A stretch of DNA of 64,000 nt from Methyloceanibacter superfactus (GCF_001723305.1 NZ_LPWF01000025.1:62001-126000), one strand, 5' to 3'. Counted from the first letter of the stretch, positions 19,277 through 28,903 are shown. The notes: generated by a model from the sequence alone, not told the origin. Translations and numbers: made by a program.

Positions 19277-19526
19277 CATGTCGCGGTCCAGGGTCCCAAA
19301 CCCGCGCCTTAAATTCTGGCAATGTTTCTGCCACGCCCTGGTAGGTGGACCGCGAAGTGTCTATATTTTCAGGAGAAATCGGCTTCGCCGCGCTAGGAAT
19401 TCGGTTGCCGTATTGTGCAGTGCGCATTGCTAATCGCTGGCATCTTTGAGACACAGAGCGCAGCCTCGACCCACGCGACAAGAGCCCTCGACCTTGGGCG
19501 CCAATGAGTTTTCAAGACCCGATCCC

Positions 19527-20840
19527 ATGCAGCTGTTGAGTTCGTTCGTTTCAGGTCCCCAGCACGCCCGCGGGCTCGTGGCGGTCATCGCCGCCTTCCT
19601 TTTTGCGACGGCGGTCGCGACCGGTCCCGGCTCTCGCCGCGCCGGACACGCCGGCCGCCGAGGCGCCTGCCGCCGCTGAAGCCGCGCCCGCGCCCGCCGC
19701 CGAGACGAAGACCAAGACCAAGACCATGCGTGTGGTTTATCTCGGCAAGAAATATGACGAGCCGCTGCCGCTCTCCTATGCCGAGAAGGTCGTCACCGAC
19801 AAAGGCATCCAGGGCGCGCGGCTGATGCTCAAGGAAGCGAACCAGGCGGGCAACTTCGTTGGATTTTCCTTCGAGCTGATCGAGGAGATCCTGCCGAAGG
19901 ACGGCGATATCGTCGCCGTCGCCAAGGAAGCGCTGGCTAACGGCGATCGCTTCTTCATTGCCGATTTGGAGCCGGACGATCTGCTCGCCGTGGCCGATCT
20001 GCCCGCGGCCAAGGACGCGGTGATCATGAACATCCGTTCCAGCGCCACCAAGCTCCGCCAGGCGAGTGCCGCAACAACGTCTTCCACGTCATTCCCGACT
20101 ACGCCATGCGCGCCGACGCTATCGCGCAGTATATGATCTGGAAGAAATGGCCGCGGTGGTACGTCGTTCGCCGCGACACGCCGGAGGATCAGGACTACGC
20201 GGCGCAGGTCAAGCGCTCGGCCGCGCGCTATGGCGGCAAGGTCGTCGAGGACCACATCTATCGGCTGCCGCCCGGCGCCCGCAATCTCGACTCCGGTCAT
20301 CAGCAGGTGCAACAGCAGATCCCCATGGAGACGGAAAGCGCGCCCGATCACGACGTCGTCTGGGTCATCAACAGCGAAGACGATTTCGGCGATTATCTGA
20401 TGTACCGCACCGCGCTGCCCCGTCCGGTGGTCGGCACCCAAGGCTTGCAGGCCACCGCCTGGGACAAGTCCTATACCGAATCCGGCGGCATGCATTTCCA
20501 GAACGCCATCCCGCGCCTGGCCGACCGGCCGCCGGTCGAGCGCGATTACACCGCCTGGCTGGCCTTTCGCGCGCTGGCCGACGCGGCCATGAAGTCGGGC
20601 AAGGTCACCCCCAAGGCGGTGAAGAGATATATGCTCTCCGACGACTTCAAGCTCGAGGCCTTCAAGGGACAGGCGCTGTCCTTCCGCACATGGGACCATC
20701 AGATGCGGCAGCCGATCATCCTCGGCGGCGGCACGCGCGTGCCGGTGACGACCTCGCCGCAAGAGGGTTTCCTCCATCAGTATTATCTCACCGACACGCT
20801 CGGCTTCGACAAGCCCGAGTCCAAGTGCAAGTTCAAATGA
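19527..20840 (+). CDS. PQQ-alcohol-dehydrogenase-linked ABC substrate-binding protein, frameshifted
   Basis: After repair of two breaks (an extra C near 19625 and a missing G near 20064) this is a protein of about 437 residues. It has a signal peptide (GLVAVIAAFLFATAVATGPA), an Ala/Pro/Thr-rich linker, then a type I periplasmic binding fold (MRVVYLGKKYDEPLPLSYAE, VIMNIRSS, RNNVFHVIPDYAMRADAIAQ, DVVWVINSEDDFGDYLMY). This matches the branched-chain-amino-acid-binding-like family found with PQQ alcohol dehydrogenases. The ATPase and permease that normally accompany it are not in this window; the nearest permease, modB, is a molybdate type on the other strand. The ligand is unknown. Its stop overlaps the next start (ATGA). 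Confidence 0.78.
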
Positions 20841-21832
20841 CCCGCGATAAAGGTACTCAAATGACCAGCAACAGCCTTGCTGCGGCCTGCGCGACGGCAC
20901 TTCTTCTGATCGCCGTGCCCGCCTCTGCCGCGACCATCTACGTCTCCAACGAGAAGGACAACACGGTCACGGTCATCGACAGCGAGACGCTGAAGCCGAT
21001 CAATACGATCAAGACCGCGCGGCGTCCGCGCGGCATCGTGCTGAGCCCCGACTTCAAGGAGCTGTTCGTGGCGGCCGGCGACGGCGACATCATCGACGTC
21101 ATCGATACCGAGACCATGGAAGTCACCCGCACGCTCGAAAGCGGTCCCGATCCCGAGCTCATGGCCATCGATCCCGCCGGCGAGATCATCTACATCGCCA
21201 ACGAGGACGACAGCCTCGTCACCATCATGGATATCAAGAGCGGCGACGTGCTTGCTCAGGTGCCGGTCGGCGTCGAGCCGGAAGGCATGGCGGTGAGCCC
21301 GGACAGCAAGTACACCGTTGCCACGTCCGAGAGCACGAGCATGGCGCATGTCATCGACAACGCCACCAACAAGCTCATTGCCAACGTGCTGGTCGACTCC
21401 CGTCCGCGCGAGGCGAAGTTCACCGCCGACGGCAAGGAGCTCTGGGTCTCCTCGGAGGTGGGCGGTACCATCTCCGTGATCGATCCCAAGACGTGGAAGG
21501 TGATCAAGAAGATTTCCTTCGAGGTTCCCGGCGTGCGGCCCGAGCAGCTTCAGCCCGTGGGCATGGACTTCGCGCGCGACGGCAAGATCCTGTTCTCGCC
21601 GTTGGGCCCCTCCAATCGCGTGGCCGTCATCGACACCGCCAAGAAGGAAGTCATCGATTACATCTTGGTCGGCCAGCGTCCCTGGCACGGCGAGCTCGGG
21701 CCCGAGGGCAAGAAATATTACGTCGCCAACGGCCTCACCAACGATGTGACGGTGATCGACGTCGACAGCCTGAAAGCGGAGAAGTCGGTGCCGGTAGGAC
21801 GGCTGCCCTGGGGCGTCGCCATCAAGCCGTAG
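20837..21832 (+). CDS. PQQ-catabolism-associated YVTN beta-propeller protein
   Basis: This secreted protein of 331 residues is built of about seven repeats of the YVTN type: AATIYVSNEKDNTVTVIDSE, EIIYIANEDDSLVTIMDI, ELWVSSEVGGTISVIDPK and YYVANGLTNDVTVIDVDS are examples. I chose the ATG at 20837 because it overlaps the upstream stop (ATGA) and gives the signal peptide a positively charged start (MTRDKGTQ); an alternative ATG is at 20861. Such propellers commonly lie beside PQQ dehydrogenase genes together with the binding protein upstream. Their role is not settled. It ends seven bases from the convergent modB gene. Confidence 0.8.
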   Translation: MTRDKGTQMTSNSLAAACATALLLIAVPASAATIYVSNEKDNTVTVIDSETLKPINTIKTARRPRGIVLSPDFKELFVAAGDGDIIDVIDTETMEVTRTLESGPDPELMAIDPAGEIIYIANEDDSLVTIMDIKSGDVLAQVPVGVEPEGMAVSPDSKYTVATSESTSMAHVIDNATNKLIANVLVDSRPREAKFTADGKELWVSSEVGGTISVIDPKTWKVIKKISFEVPGVRPEQLQPVGMDFARDGKILFSPLGPSNRVAVIDTAKKEVIDYILVGQRPWHGELGPEGKKYYVANGLTNDVTVIDVDSLKAEKSVPVGRLPWGVAIKP

Positions 21833-21839
21833 CGGCTTG

Positions 21840-22535
21840 CTAGCTTGCGCGTACGCGGCGGCCGATGAACTGCGCCGCTGCTTCCGCCCCCAGCACCGCG
21901 CTCAATGAGATGCCGATCGAGATCAGCGTGAGCCTGAGCGCGCCCGCATCGCCGCCGGGAACTTGCGTGAAAGTGTAGATCAGGCTCGGCAGCGTCTGCG
22001 TCTCTCCCGGGATATTCGACACGAAAGTGATCGTCGCGCCGAACTCGCCCATGGAGCGGGCAAAGGCGAGGATGGCGCCGGCGATGATGCCCGGCGCGAT
22101 CAGCGGCAAGGTCACCGTGAGAAACACCCAGGCCCGGCTGGCGCCGAGCGTGCTCGCCGCTTGCTCGAGCCGGTGATCGACCGCCTCCACCGAGATCTGG
22201 ATGGCCCGCACCATGAGCGGGAACCCCATGATGGCGCAGGCGAGCGCCGCCCCGGTCCAGCGGAAGGCGAGCACGATGCCGAACGTCTCCGCCAGGAAAT
22301 GCCCGATCGGACCTTGCCGGCCGAACAGGAGCAGCAGCACATAGCCCGTCACCACCGGCGGCAGCACGAGCGGCAGAAGAATAAAGGCGTTGAGGAGAGG
22401 GCGGCCGAGAAAGCGGCAGCGCCCGATCAGCATCGCGGCGGCAATGCCCAGCGGCAAGCTCACCAGGGTGGCCACGGCGGCCACGCGCAAGGAGAGCTTG
22501 ATGGCGGTCAGTTCCTCTGGGGTCAGAGCAAGCAC
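21840..22535 (-). CDS. modB: Molybdate/tungstate ABC transporter permease ModB
   Basis: This 231-residue inner-membrane protein has about five or six membrane helices and the ABC permease EAA loop (EQAASTLGASRAWVFLTVTL). The C-terminal part GEFGATITFVSNIPGETQTL is characteristic of ModB, with the acidic-Phe-Gly-Ala-Thr motif. It imports molybdate or tungstate for the molybdopterin cofactor. It is the last gene of the formate dehydrogenase cluster, 87 bases after fdsD, so oxyanion uptake may be co-expressed with the enzyme that needs the metal. The binding protein (modA) and ATPase (modC) genes are absent here. Confidence 0.85.
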   Translation of the reverse strand: MLALTPEELTAIKLSLRVAAVATLVSLPLGIAAAMLIGRCRFLGRPLLNAFILLPLVLPPVVTGYVLLLLFGRQGPIGHFLAETFGIVLAFRWTGAALACAIMGFPLMVRAIQISVEAVDHRLEQAASTLGASRAWVFLTVTLPLIAPGIIAGAILAFARSMGEFGATITFVSNIPGETQTLPSLIYTFTQVPGGDAGALRLTLISIGISLSAVLGAEAAAQFIGRRVRAS

Positions 22536-22622
22536 GGGACGGTTTTACCACTCGCGCGTGCGGCGCGTAAGGCGAGGAGAGGCCGCAGAGGCAAAAGCCC
22601 GCCGCGGGCGGGAGACCGTCGC

Positions 22623-22907
22623 CTAGCCCGGATCTTCACGTCCGCCGCTCGCGTCGCATTTCGCGGTGCTCGGCAGAGACTCCGGTTTCTTCTTGTCGTC
22701 CCGCAGCAGCTCCACGGCGCGCAAGCAGGGTCCTTCGAGGCCCGCGCCGCCGGTCTCGTTCAGATGCGCCACAATGGCCTTGCGCATGCGCGGGTCCCAG
22801 AACAGGCGGAGATGATTGGCGATCTCCTCGGCGACGTCCTCCTGCTTCTGATACTTGAAATAATCGCCGATCTGATTGGCCATATAGACAAGGCGGTCGG
22901 GCTGCAT
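22623..22907 (-). CDS. fdsD: Formate dehydrogenase delta subunit FdsD
   Basis: The 94-residue soluble protein begins MQPDRLVYMANQIGDYFKYQ and contains VAEEIANHLRLFWDPRMRKA, the typical core of the small FdsD subunit (formate dehydrogenase delta). FdsD is needed for a stable, active NAD-dependent formate dehydrogenase, probably in cofactor insertion or complex assembly. It follows fdsA by 33 bases in the same operon. The fdsC (fdhD-like) gene that usually lies between fdsA and fdsD is missing. Confidence 0.88.
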   Translation of the reverse strand: MQPDRLVYMANQIGDYFKYQKQEDVAEEIANHLRLFWDPRMRKAIVAHLNETGGAGLEGPCLRAVELLRDDKKKPESLPSTAKCDASGGREDPG

Positions 22908-22940
22908 AACTTGGGGCTCTCCGTGACCTGAGGCGAGGGG

Positions 22941-25787
22941 CTACTCGGCCGCGACCAGAGGCTCGGCGATACGCCGCGCGGCCTTCGACAACTCCTCGTA
23001 TTCCTCCTGCCACTCCGATGGGCCGTTGGACGGCGCCACCTGCACGGCTGTCACCTTGTATTCGGGGCAGTTAGTGGCCCAGTCGGAGAACTCGGTGGTC
23101 ACCACGTTCACCTGCGTGGTCGGGTGATGGAAGGTGGTGTAGACCACGCCTGGCGCCACGCGCTCGGTGATCAGAGCCCGCAACGTGGTCTCGCCGGCGC
23201 GGCTTGCAATCTTCACCCAATCGCCGTCGCGCACGCCGCGATTCTCCGCGTCGTGGGGATGGATTTCCAGGCGGTCCTCCTCGTGCCACACCACGTTGGC
23301 GGTGCGGCGCGTCTGCGCGCCCACATTATACTGGGACAGGATGCGGCCCGTGGTGAGCAGCAGCGGGAAGCGCGGTCCGGTCTTCTCGTCCGTCGCCACA
23401 TATTCGGTGATGACGAACTTGCCCTTGCCGCGCACGAAGTGATCCATGTGCATGACCGGCGTGCCGTCCGGCGCCGCCTCGTTGCACGGCCACTGCACCG
23501 AGCCGAGTTCGTCGAGCTTCTCGTAGGAGACGCCTTCGAAGGTCGGCGTCAGCCGCGCGATCTCATCCATGATCTGCGACGGGTGGTCGTAATGCATGGG
23601 GAAGCCCAGGGCGTTCGACAGAAGCTGGGTAATCTCCCAATCCTCATAGCCGTTGATCGGCGCCATGACCTTGCGCACCCGCTGGATGCGGCGCTCGGCA
23701 TTGGTGAAGGTGCCGTTCTTCTCCAGGAAGGTGGAGCCGGGCAGGAACACATGGGCGTAGTTCGCCGTCTCCACCAGGAACAGGTCCTGCACCACCACGC
23801 ACTCCATGGCGGCGAGACCCGCGGCCATGTGCTGGGTGTTCGGGTCGGACTGGAGAATGTCCTCGCCCTGGATGTAGAGGCCCTTGAATGAGCCGTCGAG
23901 GGCGGCGTCGATCATGTTGGGAATACGCAAGCCGGGCTCATGGTCGAGCGGACGGCCCCAGGCCTTCTCGAATTCCTCGCGCGCATGGGTGTTCGACACA
24001 TGGCGATAGCCCGGCAGCTCGTGCGGGAAGGAGCCCATGTCGCAGGAGCCTTGCACGTTGTTCTGGCCGCGCAAGGGATTCACGCCCACGCCCTCGCGGC
24101 CGATATTGCCGGTGAGCATGGCGAGATTGGCGATCGCCATGACCGTGGTCGAGCCCTGGCTGTGCTCGGTGACGCCGAGGCCGTAATAGATGGCGCCGTT
24201 GCCGCCTGTGGCGTAGAGGCGGGCCGCGCCGCGGACCTGCTCGGCCGGAACGCCGGTGACCTTCTCCACCGCCTCAGGGCTGTGGCGCGGATCGGCGACG
24301 AAGGCGGCCCAATCCTGGAACTCGTCCCAGTCGCAGCGCTCGCGGATGAATTGCTCATCGGCCAGGCCCTCGGTGACGATGACATGGGCCAGCGAGGTGA
24401 CCAGGGCGACATTGGTGCCGGGCTTGAGCGGCAGATGGAAGTCCGCCTCGATATGCGGCGAGCGCACGAGATCGATGCGGCGCGGATCGGCGATGATCAG
24501 CTTGGCGCCTTCGCGCAGGCGCTTCTTCATGCGCGAACCGAACACCGGATGACCGTCGGTCGGGTTGGCGCCGATGATCAGGATCACGTCGGACTGCTCG
24601 ACCGAGTCGAAGTCCTGCGTGCCGGCACTCGTGCCGTAGGTCGTCTTCAGGCCGTAGCCGGTCGGCGAGTGGCAGACGCGCGCGCAGGTATCGACGTTGT
24701 TGTTGCCGAAGCCGGCGCGGATCAGCTTCTGCACGAGGAAGGTCTCCTCGTTGGTACAGCGCGACGAGGTGATGCCGCCGACCGAGTCCTTGCCGTATTT
24801 CGCCTGGATGCGCTTGAACTCCGACGCCGTGTGCTGAATGGCCTCCTCCCAGGAGACCTCCCGCCACGGATCGGTGATCTTCTCGCGGATCATCGGCTTG
24901 GTGATGCGGTCCTTGTGATGGGCATAGCCGTAAGCGAAGCGGCCCTTGATGCAGGAATGGCCGCGATTGGCCTTGCCGTCCTTATAGGGAAGCATGCGCA
25001 CCAGCTCGTCGCCGCGCATCTCCGCCTTGAAGGTGCAGCCGACGCCGCAATAGGCGCAGGTGGTGACCACCGAATGCTCCGGTGTGCCGATATCGATGAT
25101 CGACTTCTCGTTGAGCGTCGCGGTGGGGCAGGCCTGCACGCAGGCGCCGCACGACACGCATTCTGAGTCGATGAAGGGCTGCTCCATGGACGGCGACACC
25201 ACCGACTTGAAACCGCGGCCGGCGATGGTCAGCGCGAAGGTGCCTTGCACTTCCTCGCAGGCCCGCACGCAGCGCGAGCAGACGATGCACTTGGAGGGCT
25301 CATAGGTGAAATAGGGATTGGACGCGTCGATGCCCGGGTTCGGGTGGCGCGCGCCGTCATAGCCGTAACGCACGTCGCGCAAGCCCACCGCGCCGGCCAT
25401 GTCCTGCAGCTCGCAGTCGCCATTGGCCGAGCAGGTGAGGCAGTCGAGCGGATGCTCGGAGATGTAGAGCTCCATTACGCCCTTGCGCAGGCGCTTCAGG
25501 CGGTCGGTCTGGGTCTTGACCGCCATGCCCTCGGCCACCGGGGTGGTGCAGGAGGCCGGCGTGCCGTTGCGGCCTTCGATCTCGATCAGGCAGAGGCGGC
25601 AGGAGCCGAAGGATTCCACCATGTCCGTGGCGCAGAGCTTGGGAATCTGCGTGCCCATCTCCATGGCCGCGCGCATCACCGAAGTTCCCTCGGGCACCGT
25701 GACCGGGGTTCCGTCGATGGTCAGGGTGACCATCTTCTCGGATTTCGATTCTGGCGTGCCGTAGTCGATTTCCTGGATCAAAGACAT
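22941..25787 (-). CDS. fdsA: NAD-dependent formate dehydrogenase alpha (catalytic) subunit FdsA
   Basis: This 948-residue cytoplasmic subunit oxidises formate to CO2 at a bis-MGD molybdenum or tungsten centre. In order it shows an N-terminal 2Fe-2S domain (CRLCLIEIEG), the His-Cys3 4Fe-4S site (HPLDCLTCSANGDCELQ), two ferredoxin-type 4Fe-4S sites (CIVCSRCVRACEE and CVSCGACVQACPTA), the 4Fe-4S site of the catalytic domain (CAYCGVGCTFKAEM), and the molybdenum ligand Cys372 in CARVCHSPTG. A cysteine rather than selenocysteine is encoded. Length and order match the Fds type of Cupriavidus and Rhodobacter. It lies ten bases after fdsB. Confidence 0.96.
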   Translation of the reverse strand: MSLIQEIDYGTPESKSEKMVTLTIDGTPVTVPEGTSVMRAAMEMGTQIPKLCATDMVESFGSCRLCLIEIEGRNGTPASCTTPVAEGMAVKTQTDRLKRLRKGVMELYISEHPLDCLTCSANGDCELQDMAGAVGLRDVRYGYDGARHPNPGIDASNPYFTYEPSKCIVCSRCVRACEEVQGTFALTIAGRGFKSVVSPSMEQPFIDSECVSCGACVQACPTATLNEKSIIDIGTPEHSVVTTCAYCGVGCTFKAEMRGDELVRMLPYKDGKANRGHSCIKGRFAYGYAHHKDRITKPMIREKITDPWREVSWEEAIQHTASEFKRIQAKYGKDSVGGITSSRCTNEETFLVQKLIRAGFGNNNVDTCARVCHSPTGYGLKTTYGTSAGTQDFDSVEQSDVILIIGANPTDGHPVFGSRMKKRLREGAKLIIADPRRIDLVRSPHIEADFHLPLKPGTNVALVTSLAHVIVTEGLADEQFIRERCDWDEFQDWAAFVADPRHSPEAVEKVTGVPAEQVRGAARLYATGGNGAIYYGLGVTEHSQGSTTVMAIANLAMLTGNIGREGVGVNPLRGQNNVQGSCDMGSFPHELPGYRHVSNTHAREEFEKAWGRPLDHEPGLRIPNMIDAALDGSFKGLYIQGEDILQSDPNTQHMAAGLAAMECVVVQDLFLVETANYAHVFLPGSTFLEKNGTFTNAERRIQRVRKVMAPINGYEDWEITQLLSNALGFPMHYDHPSQIMDEIARLTPTFEGVSYEKLDELGSVQWPCNEAAPDGTPVMHMDHFVRGKGKFVITEYVATDEKTGPRFPLLLTTGRILSQYNVGAQTRRTANVVWHEEDRLEIHPHDAENRGVRDGDWVKIASRAGETTLRALITERVAPGVVYTTFHHPTTQVNVVTTEFSDWATNCPEYKVTAVQVAPSNGPSEWQEEYEELSKAARRIAEPLVAAE

Positions 25788-25797
25788 CTGGGCTTCC

Positions 25798-27354
25798 TCA
25801 TTCAGCAGCTTCGAGGCGCTTCTTGGCGGCGCCGAAATCTTCAGGGAAATGGTGCAGGGCGCTCATGACTGGATATGGGGTGAACCCCCCCAAAGCGCAA
25901 AGCGATCCAAATTTCATCGTGTCGCAAAGGTCTTCGAGCACCACGAGATTGGCTTCGCGGTCCTCGCCGGCCACGATCTTGTCCATCAGCTCCATGCCGC
26001 GGGCAGAGCCGATGCGGCAGGGCGTGCACTTGCCGCAAGATTCGATGGCGCAGAACTCCATGGCGAAGCGGGCCTGCTGTGCCATGTCGACCGTGTCGTC
26101 GAACACCACGATGCCGCCATGGCCGATGAGGCCGTCGGCGGCGGTAAAGGCTTCGTAGTCGAACGGCGTGTCGAACAGGGCGCGCGGGAAATAGGCGCCG
26201 AGCGGGCCGCCAACCTGGACCGCGCGCACCGGCCGGCCCGAGTAGGTGCCGCCGCCGATATCGTCCACGAGCTCGCCAAGCGTGATGCCGAAGGCGGTCT
26301 CGTACAGGCCGCCATGCTTGATGTTGCCGGCGAGCTGGATGGGCATGGTGCCGCGCGACTTGCCCATGCCGAAATCGCGGTAATACTCGCCACCCTTGTC
26401 CAAGATGAGCGGCACGGCGGCGAGCGACAGCACGTTGTTGATGATGGTGGGCTGGCCGAACAGACCGATATGGGCGGGGAGCGGCGGCTTGGCGCGCACC
26501 TCGCCACGCTTGCCTTCGAGGCTGTCCAGCAGGGAGGTCTCCTCGCCGCACACATAGGCGCCGGCGCCGAGCCGGACTTCCATGTCGTAGGCGTGGCCCG
26601 AGCCCATGACGTTGTCGCCGAGATAGCCCGCTTTGCGCGCTTCCTCGATGGCGATCTTCAGGGTCTCGAAAGCGTGGGGATATTCCGAGCGGAGATAAAT
26701 ATAGCCGTAGGTGGCGCCCACCGCGATGCCGGCGATGGTCATGCCCTCGATGAGCTCGAAGGGATCGCCTTCCATGACCATGCGGTCGGCGAAGGTGCCG
26801 CTGTCGCCTTCGTCGGCGTTGCAGACGATGTATTTCTGCTGGGGCGGCGTCTCGGCCACCGTGCGCCACTTGATGCCGGTGGGGAAGCCGGCGCCGCCGC
26901 GGCCGCGAAGGCCGGAGGTGAGCACTTCCTCGACGATCGCCTTCGGCCCGGCCGCGATGGCCTTCTTCAGGCCTTCATAGCCGCCATGAGCCCGGTAATC
27001 CTCGATGGAACGGGGATCGATGATGCCGCAGCGGGCGAAGGTGAGGCGGGTCTGGTTCTTGAACCAGGGAAACTCGTCCACCACGCCGATGCATTTCTCG
27101 TGCGCCTTGCCTTCGAGCATCCCGGCGTCGATGAGCTCGCCGACCTTGGCGGCCTTCACCGGCCCGTAGCCGACACGGCCTTGCGGCGTCTCGACCTCGA
27201 CCAGCGGCTCCAGCCAATACATGCCGCGCGAGCCGGTGCGGACGATCTCGACATCGAGACCGCGGCTCTTGGCTTCGTCGCGGAATTTCTTGGCGACCGC
27301 TTCGGCGCCCACGCACAGCGCGCCGGAATCGCGGGAGATGTAAATGCGGGTCAC
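25798..27354 (-). CDS. fdsB: NAD-dependent formate dehydrogenase beta (FMN/NADH) subunit FdsB
   Basis: FdsB passes electrons from the iron-sulphur chain to NAD. The 518-residue protein has an N-terminal thioredoxin-like domain, then the NuoF-like flavin and NADH region (GLRGRGGAGFPTGIKWR, then VCNADEGDSGTFADR and GAGAYVCGEETSLLDSLEG), and the C-terminal 4Fe-4S motif ESCGKCTPCRIG. The fusion of a thioredoxin-like domain to NuoF is typical of the group. Its start overlaps the fdsG stop by four bases (ATGA), which shows an operon. Confidence 0.95.
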   Translation of the reverse strand: MTRIYISRDSGALCVGAEAVAKKFRDEAKSRGLDVEIVRTGSRGMYWLEPLVEVETPQGRVGYGPVKAAKVGELIDAGMLEGKAHEKCIGVVDEFPWFKNQTRLTFARCGIIDPRSIEDYRAHGGYEGLKKAIAAGPKAIVEEVLTSGLRGRGGAGFPTGIKWRTVAETPPQQKYIVCNADEGDSGTFADRMVMEGDPFELIEGMTIAGIAVGATYGYIYLRSEYPHAFETLKIAIEEARKAGYLGDNVMGSGHAYDMEVRLGAGAYVCGEETSLLDSLEGKRGEVRAKPPLPAHIGLFGQPTIINNVLSLAAVPLILDKGGEYYRDFGMGKSRGTMPIQLAGNIKHGGLYETAFGITLGELVDDIGGGTYSGRPVRAVQVGGPLGAYFPRALFDTPFDYEAFTAADGLIGHGGIVVFDDTVDMAQQARFAMEFCAIESCGKCTPCRIGSARGMELMDKIVAGEDREANLVVLEDLCDTMKFGSLCALGGFTPYPVMSALHHFPEDFGAAKKRLEAAE

Positions 27355-27824
27355 GACTGCGCCTCCTTGAGCAGCTCGTCGAGCCGCTCCTCATCCAGCG
27401 CGCCGTAAACGTCGTGATCGAGCATGGCGGCAGGCGACGAGTGGCACAGGCCCAAGCAATAGACAGGCTCCAGCGTCACACGGCGGTCGGCGGTGGTGCC
27501 GCCCATCTCAACGCCCAGTTTCTCCTTGGCCCGCTTCTCGAGCGCGCGGCCGCCGGATGCCTGACACGACTCGGCGAGACACAGCTTCAGCGTCCGCCGG
27601 CCGCCCGGCTCACGCTTGAAATCGTGGTAAAACGTGACGCAGCCATGCACCTCGGCGCGGGAAATATTCAGAGCCTCGGCGATGATCGGCTCGGCGTCCA
27701 AGGGCACGCAGCCGAACACCTCCTGCAGCGCGTGCAGGATGGGGAGCGTTGCGCCCTTCTGATTCTGATGCTGCGCGATGATCTCGCTCGCGCGCTCAGG
27801 CGTCCATGGTTCAAATCGTGACAT
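27351..27824 (-). CDS. fdsG: NAD-dependent formate dehydrogenase gamma (2Fe-2S) subunit FdsG
   Basis: This 157-residue NuoE-like subunit carries a thioredoxin-fold 2Fe-2S cluster with four ligands visible: the cysteines of CLAESCQASGG and CLGLCHSSPAA. It lies first in the fdsGBAD operon and couples to FdsB in electron transfer. The ATG at 27824 is preceded in the transcript by a gap of 125 bases that carries an inverted repeat suited to LysR binding. Confidence 0.94.
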   Translation of the reverse strand: MSRFEPWTPERASEIIAQHQNQKGATLPILHALQEVFGCVPLDAEPIIAEALNISRAEVHGCVTFYHDFKREPGGRRTLKLCLAESCQASGGRALEKRAKEKLGVEMGGTTADRRVTLEPVYCLGLCHSSPAAMLDHDVYGALDEERLDELLKEAQS

Positions 27825-27922
27825 TGCCCAGCCGCGTTTTGAGGAGTTCTCAAAATGGGCAATTAAGGCTCCGAAATCAATAAAGCAGGACCATCACCCG
27901 ATCGGGATTCCTGATCGTATGA

Positions 27923-27943
27923 CAATGGGTTAGGCCCACATTG
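27923..27943. promoter_or_regulatory. Candidate LysR-type operator upstream of fdsG
   Basis: The sequence caatg-N11-cattg is an inverted repeat whose arms are separated by 11 bases, the layout of LysR T-N11-A boxes. It lies between the stop of the LysR gene and fdsG, about 100 bases before the fdsG start. LysR regulators of fds operons are known in other bacteria; binding here is an inference. Confidence 0.4.
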
Positions 27944-27949
27944 GGCGGC

Positions 27950-28903
27950 TCAGCCGTCGGCTCGGGCCTTCGGTTTCAGCAGCTCCGCCACCACCGGCCC
28001 GGAGGGCACCGCGGCGTTCAGGATCGGGGCCAGCTGCTTGGCCTCGTTGACCAGCGCATTGATGAGCGGAGTCAGGGGGTTGCGTTGTGGCACCACCAGG
28101 CCGATCGAATGGCTGACCTCCGGCTCGACAATGGGGATGGCCCGCACCTTCTCCGTGAGGCCGAGGGCTTCAGCCAGTTTTGCGGGCATGACGCTCGCCC
28201 ATTTGCCGGTACGCACATGGGCAAATAAAACGATGATGGAGTCCGACTCCAGGGTCGGCGCCACCTCGGACCCTGCCTGTCGAAGCAGGCCCTCGATGAT
28301 TCTCCGATTCTGCATGTCCGGGGTGAGCAAGCAGAGCGGCACCTGACCCACCTCCGCCCAGGTGACCGTATCGCGGTCGCCGAGTGGGCTGTCGGACGAC
28401 GCCAGCAACCGATACTGCTCGCTATAGAGCGGCACGGTCTGCACCCGGCCCAGCGGCTCGTTGTCGAGATAGGTGAGTCCGGCATCGATCTCCAGATTCT
28501 CCAGCATGCCGAGAACCTCGATGGAGTTCCGCGACCAGATGGTGAAGCGGACATCCGGATGCTGCGCCCGGTAAGGCGTTGTAATCATGGACATCATGGC
28601 CAGCGCCGTGGGGATGGCGGCAAGGCGGATATGGCCCGAGAGGCCGTGCTTCAGCGCGTCGATCTCCTGGCGCATGGCCCTCGTGTCGCCGACGATCCGC
28701 CGGGCCCAGTCAAGCACCCGCTCGCCCTCGGGCGTGAAGCCGCGGAAGCGGGAGCCCCGCTCCACCAGCAGCACGCCCATGGTGTCCTCGAGCTGCTTGA
28801 TGCCGGCCGAGAAGGTGGGCTGGCTCACGCCGCAAGCCTCGGCCGCATGGCCGAAATGCCGCTCGCGGGCGAGCGCGATGATGAATTCGAGCTTATCGAT
28901 CAT
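27950..28903 (-). CDS. LysR-family regulator, probable control of the fds operon
   Basis: The 317-residue protein has an N-terminal winged helix-turn-helix (MIDKLEFIIALARERHFGHA, then GVSQPTFSAGIKQLEDTMGV) and a LysR substrate-binding domain (GHIRLAAIPTALAMMSMITT onwards). It resembles the OxyR/CbbR-like group but has no pair of redox cysteines in the expected positions that I can identify. It lies directly upstream of fdsG in the same direction, so it is either co-transcribed or activates the operon from the gap. The effector is unknown. Confidence 0.85.
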   Translation of the reverse strand: MIDKLEFIIALARERHFGHAAEACGVSQPTFSAGIKQLEDTMGVLLVERGSRFRGFTPEGERVLDWARRIVGDTRAMRQEIDALKHGLSGHIRLAAIPTALAMMSMITTPYRAQHPDVRFTIWSRNSIEVLGMLENLEIDAGLTYLDNEPLGRVQTVPLYSEQYRLLASSDSPLGDRDTVTWAEVGQVPLCLLTPDMQNRRIIEGLLRQAGSEVAPTLESDSIIVLFAHVRTGKWASVMPAKLAEALGLTEKVRAIPIVEPEVSHSIGLVVPQRNPLTPLINALVNEAKQLAPILNAAVPSGPVVAELLKPKARADG

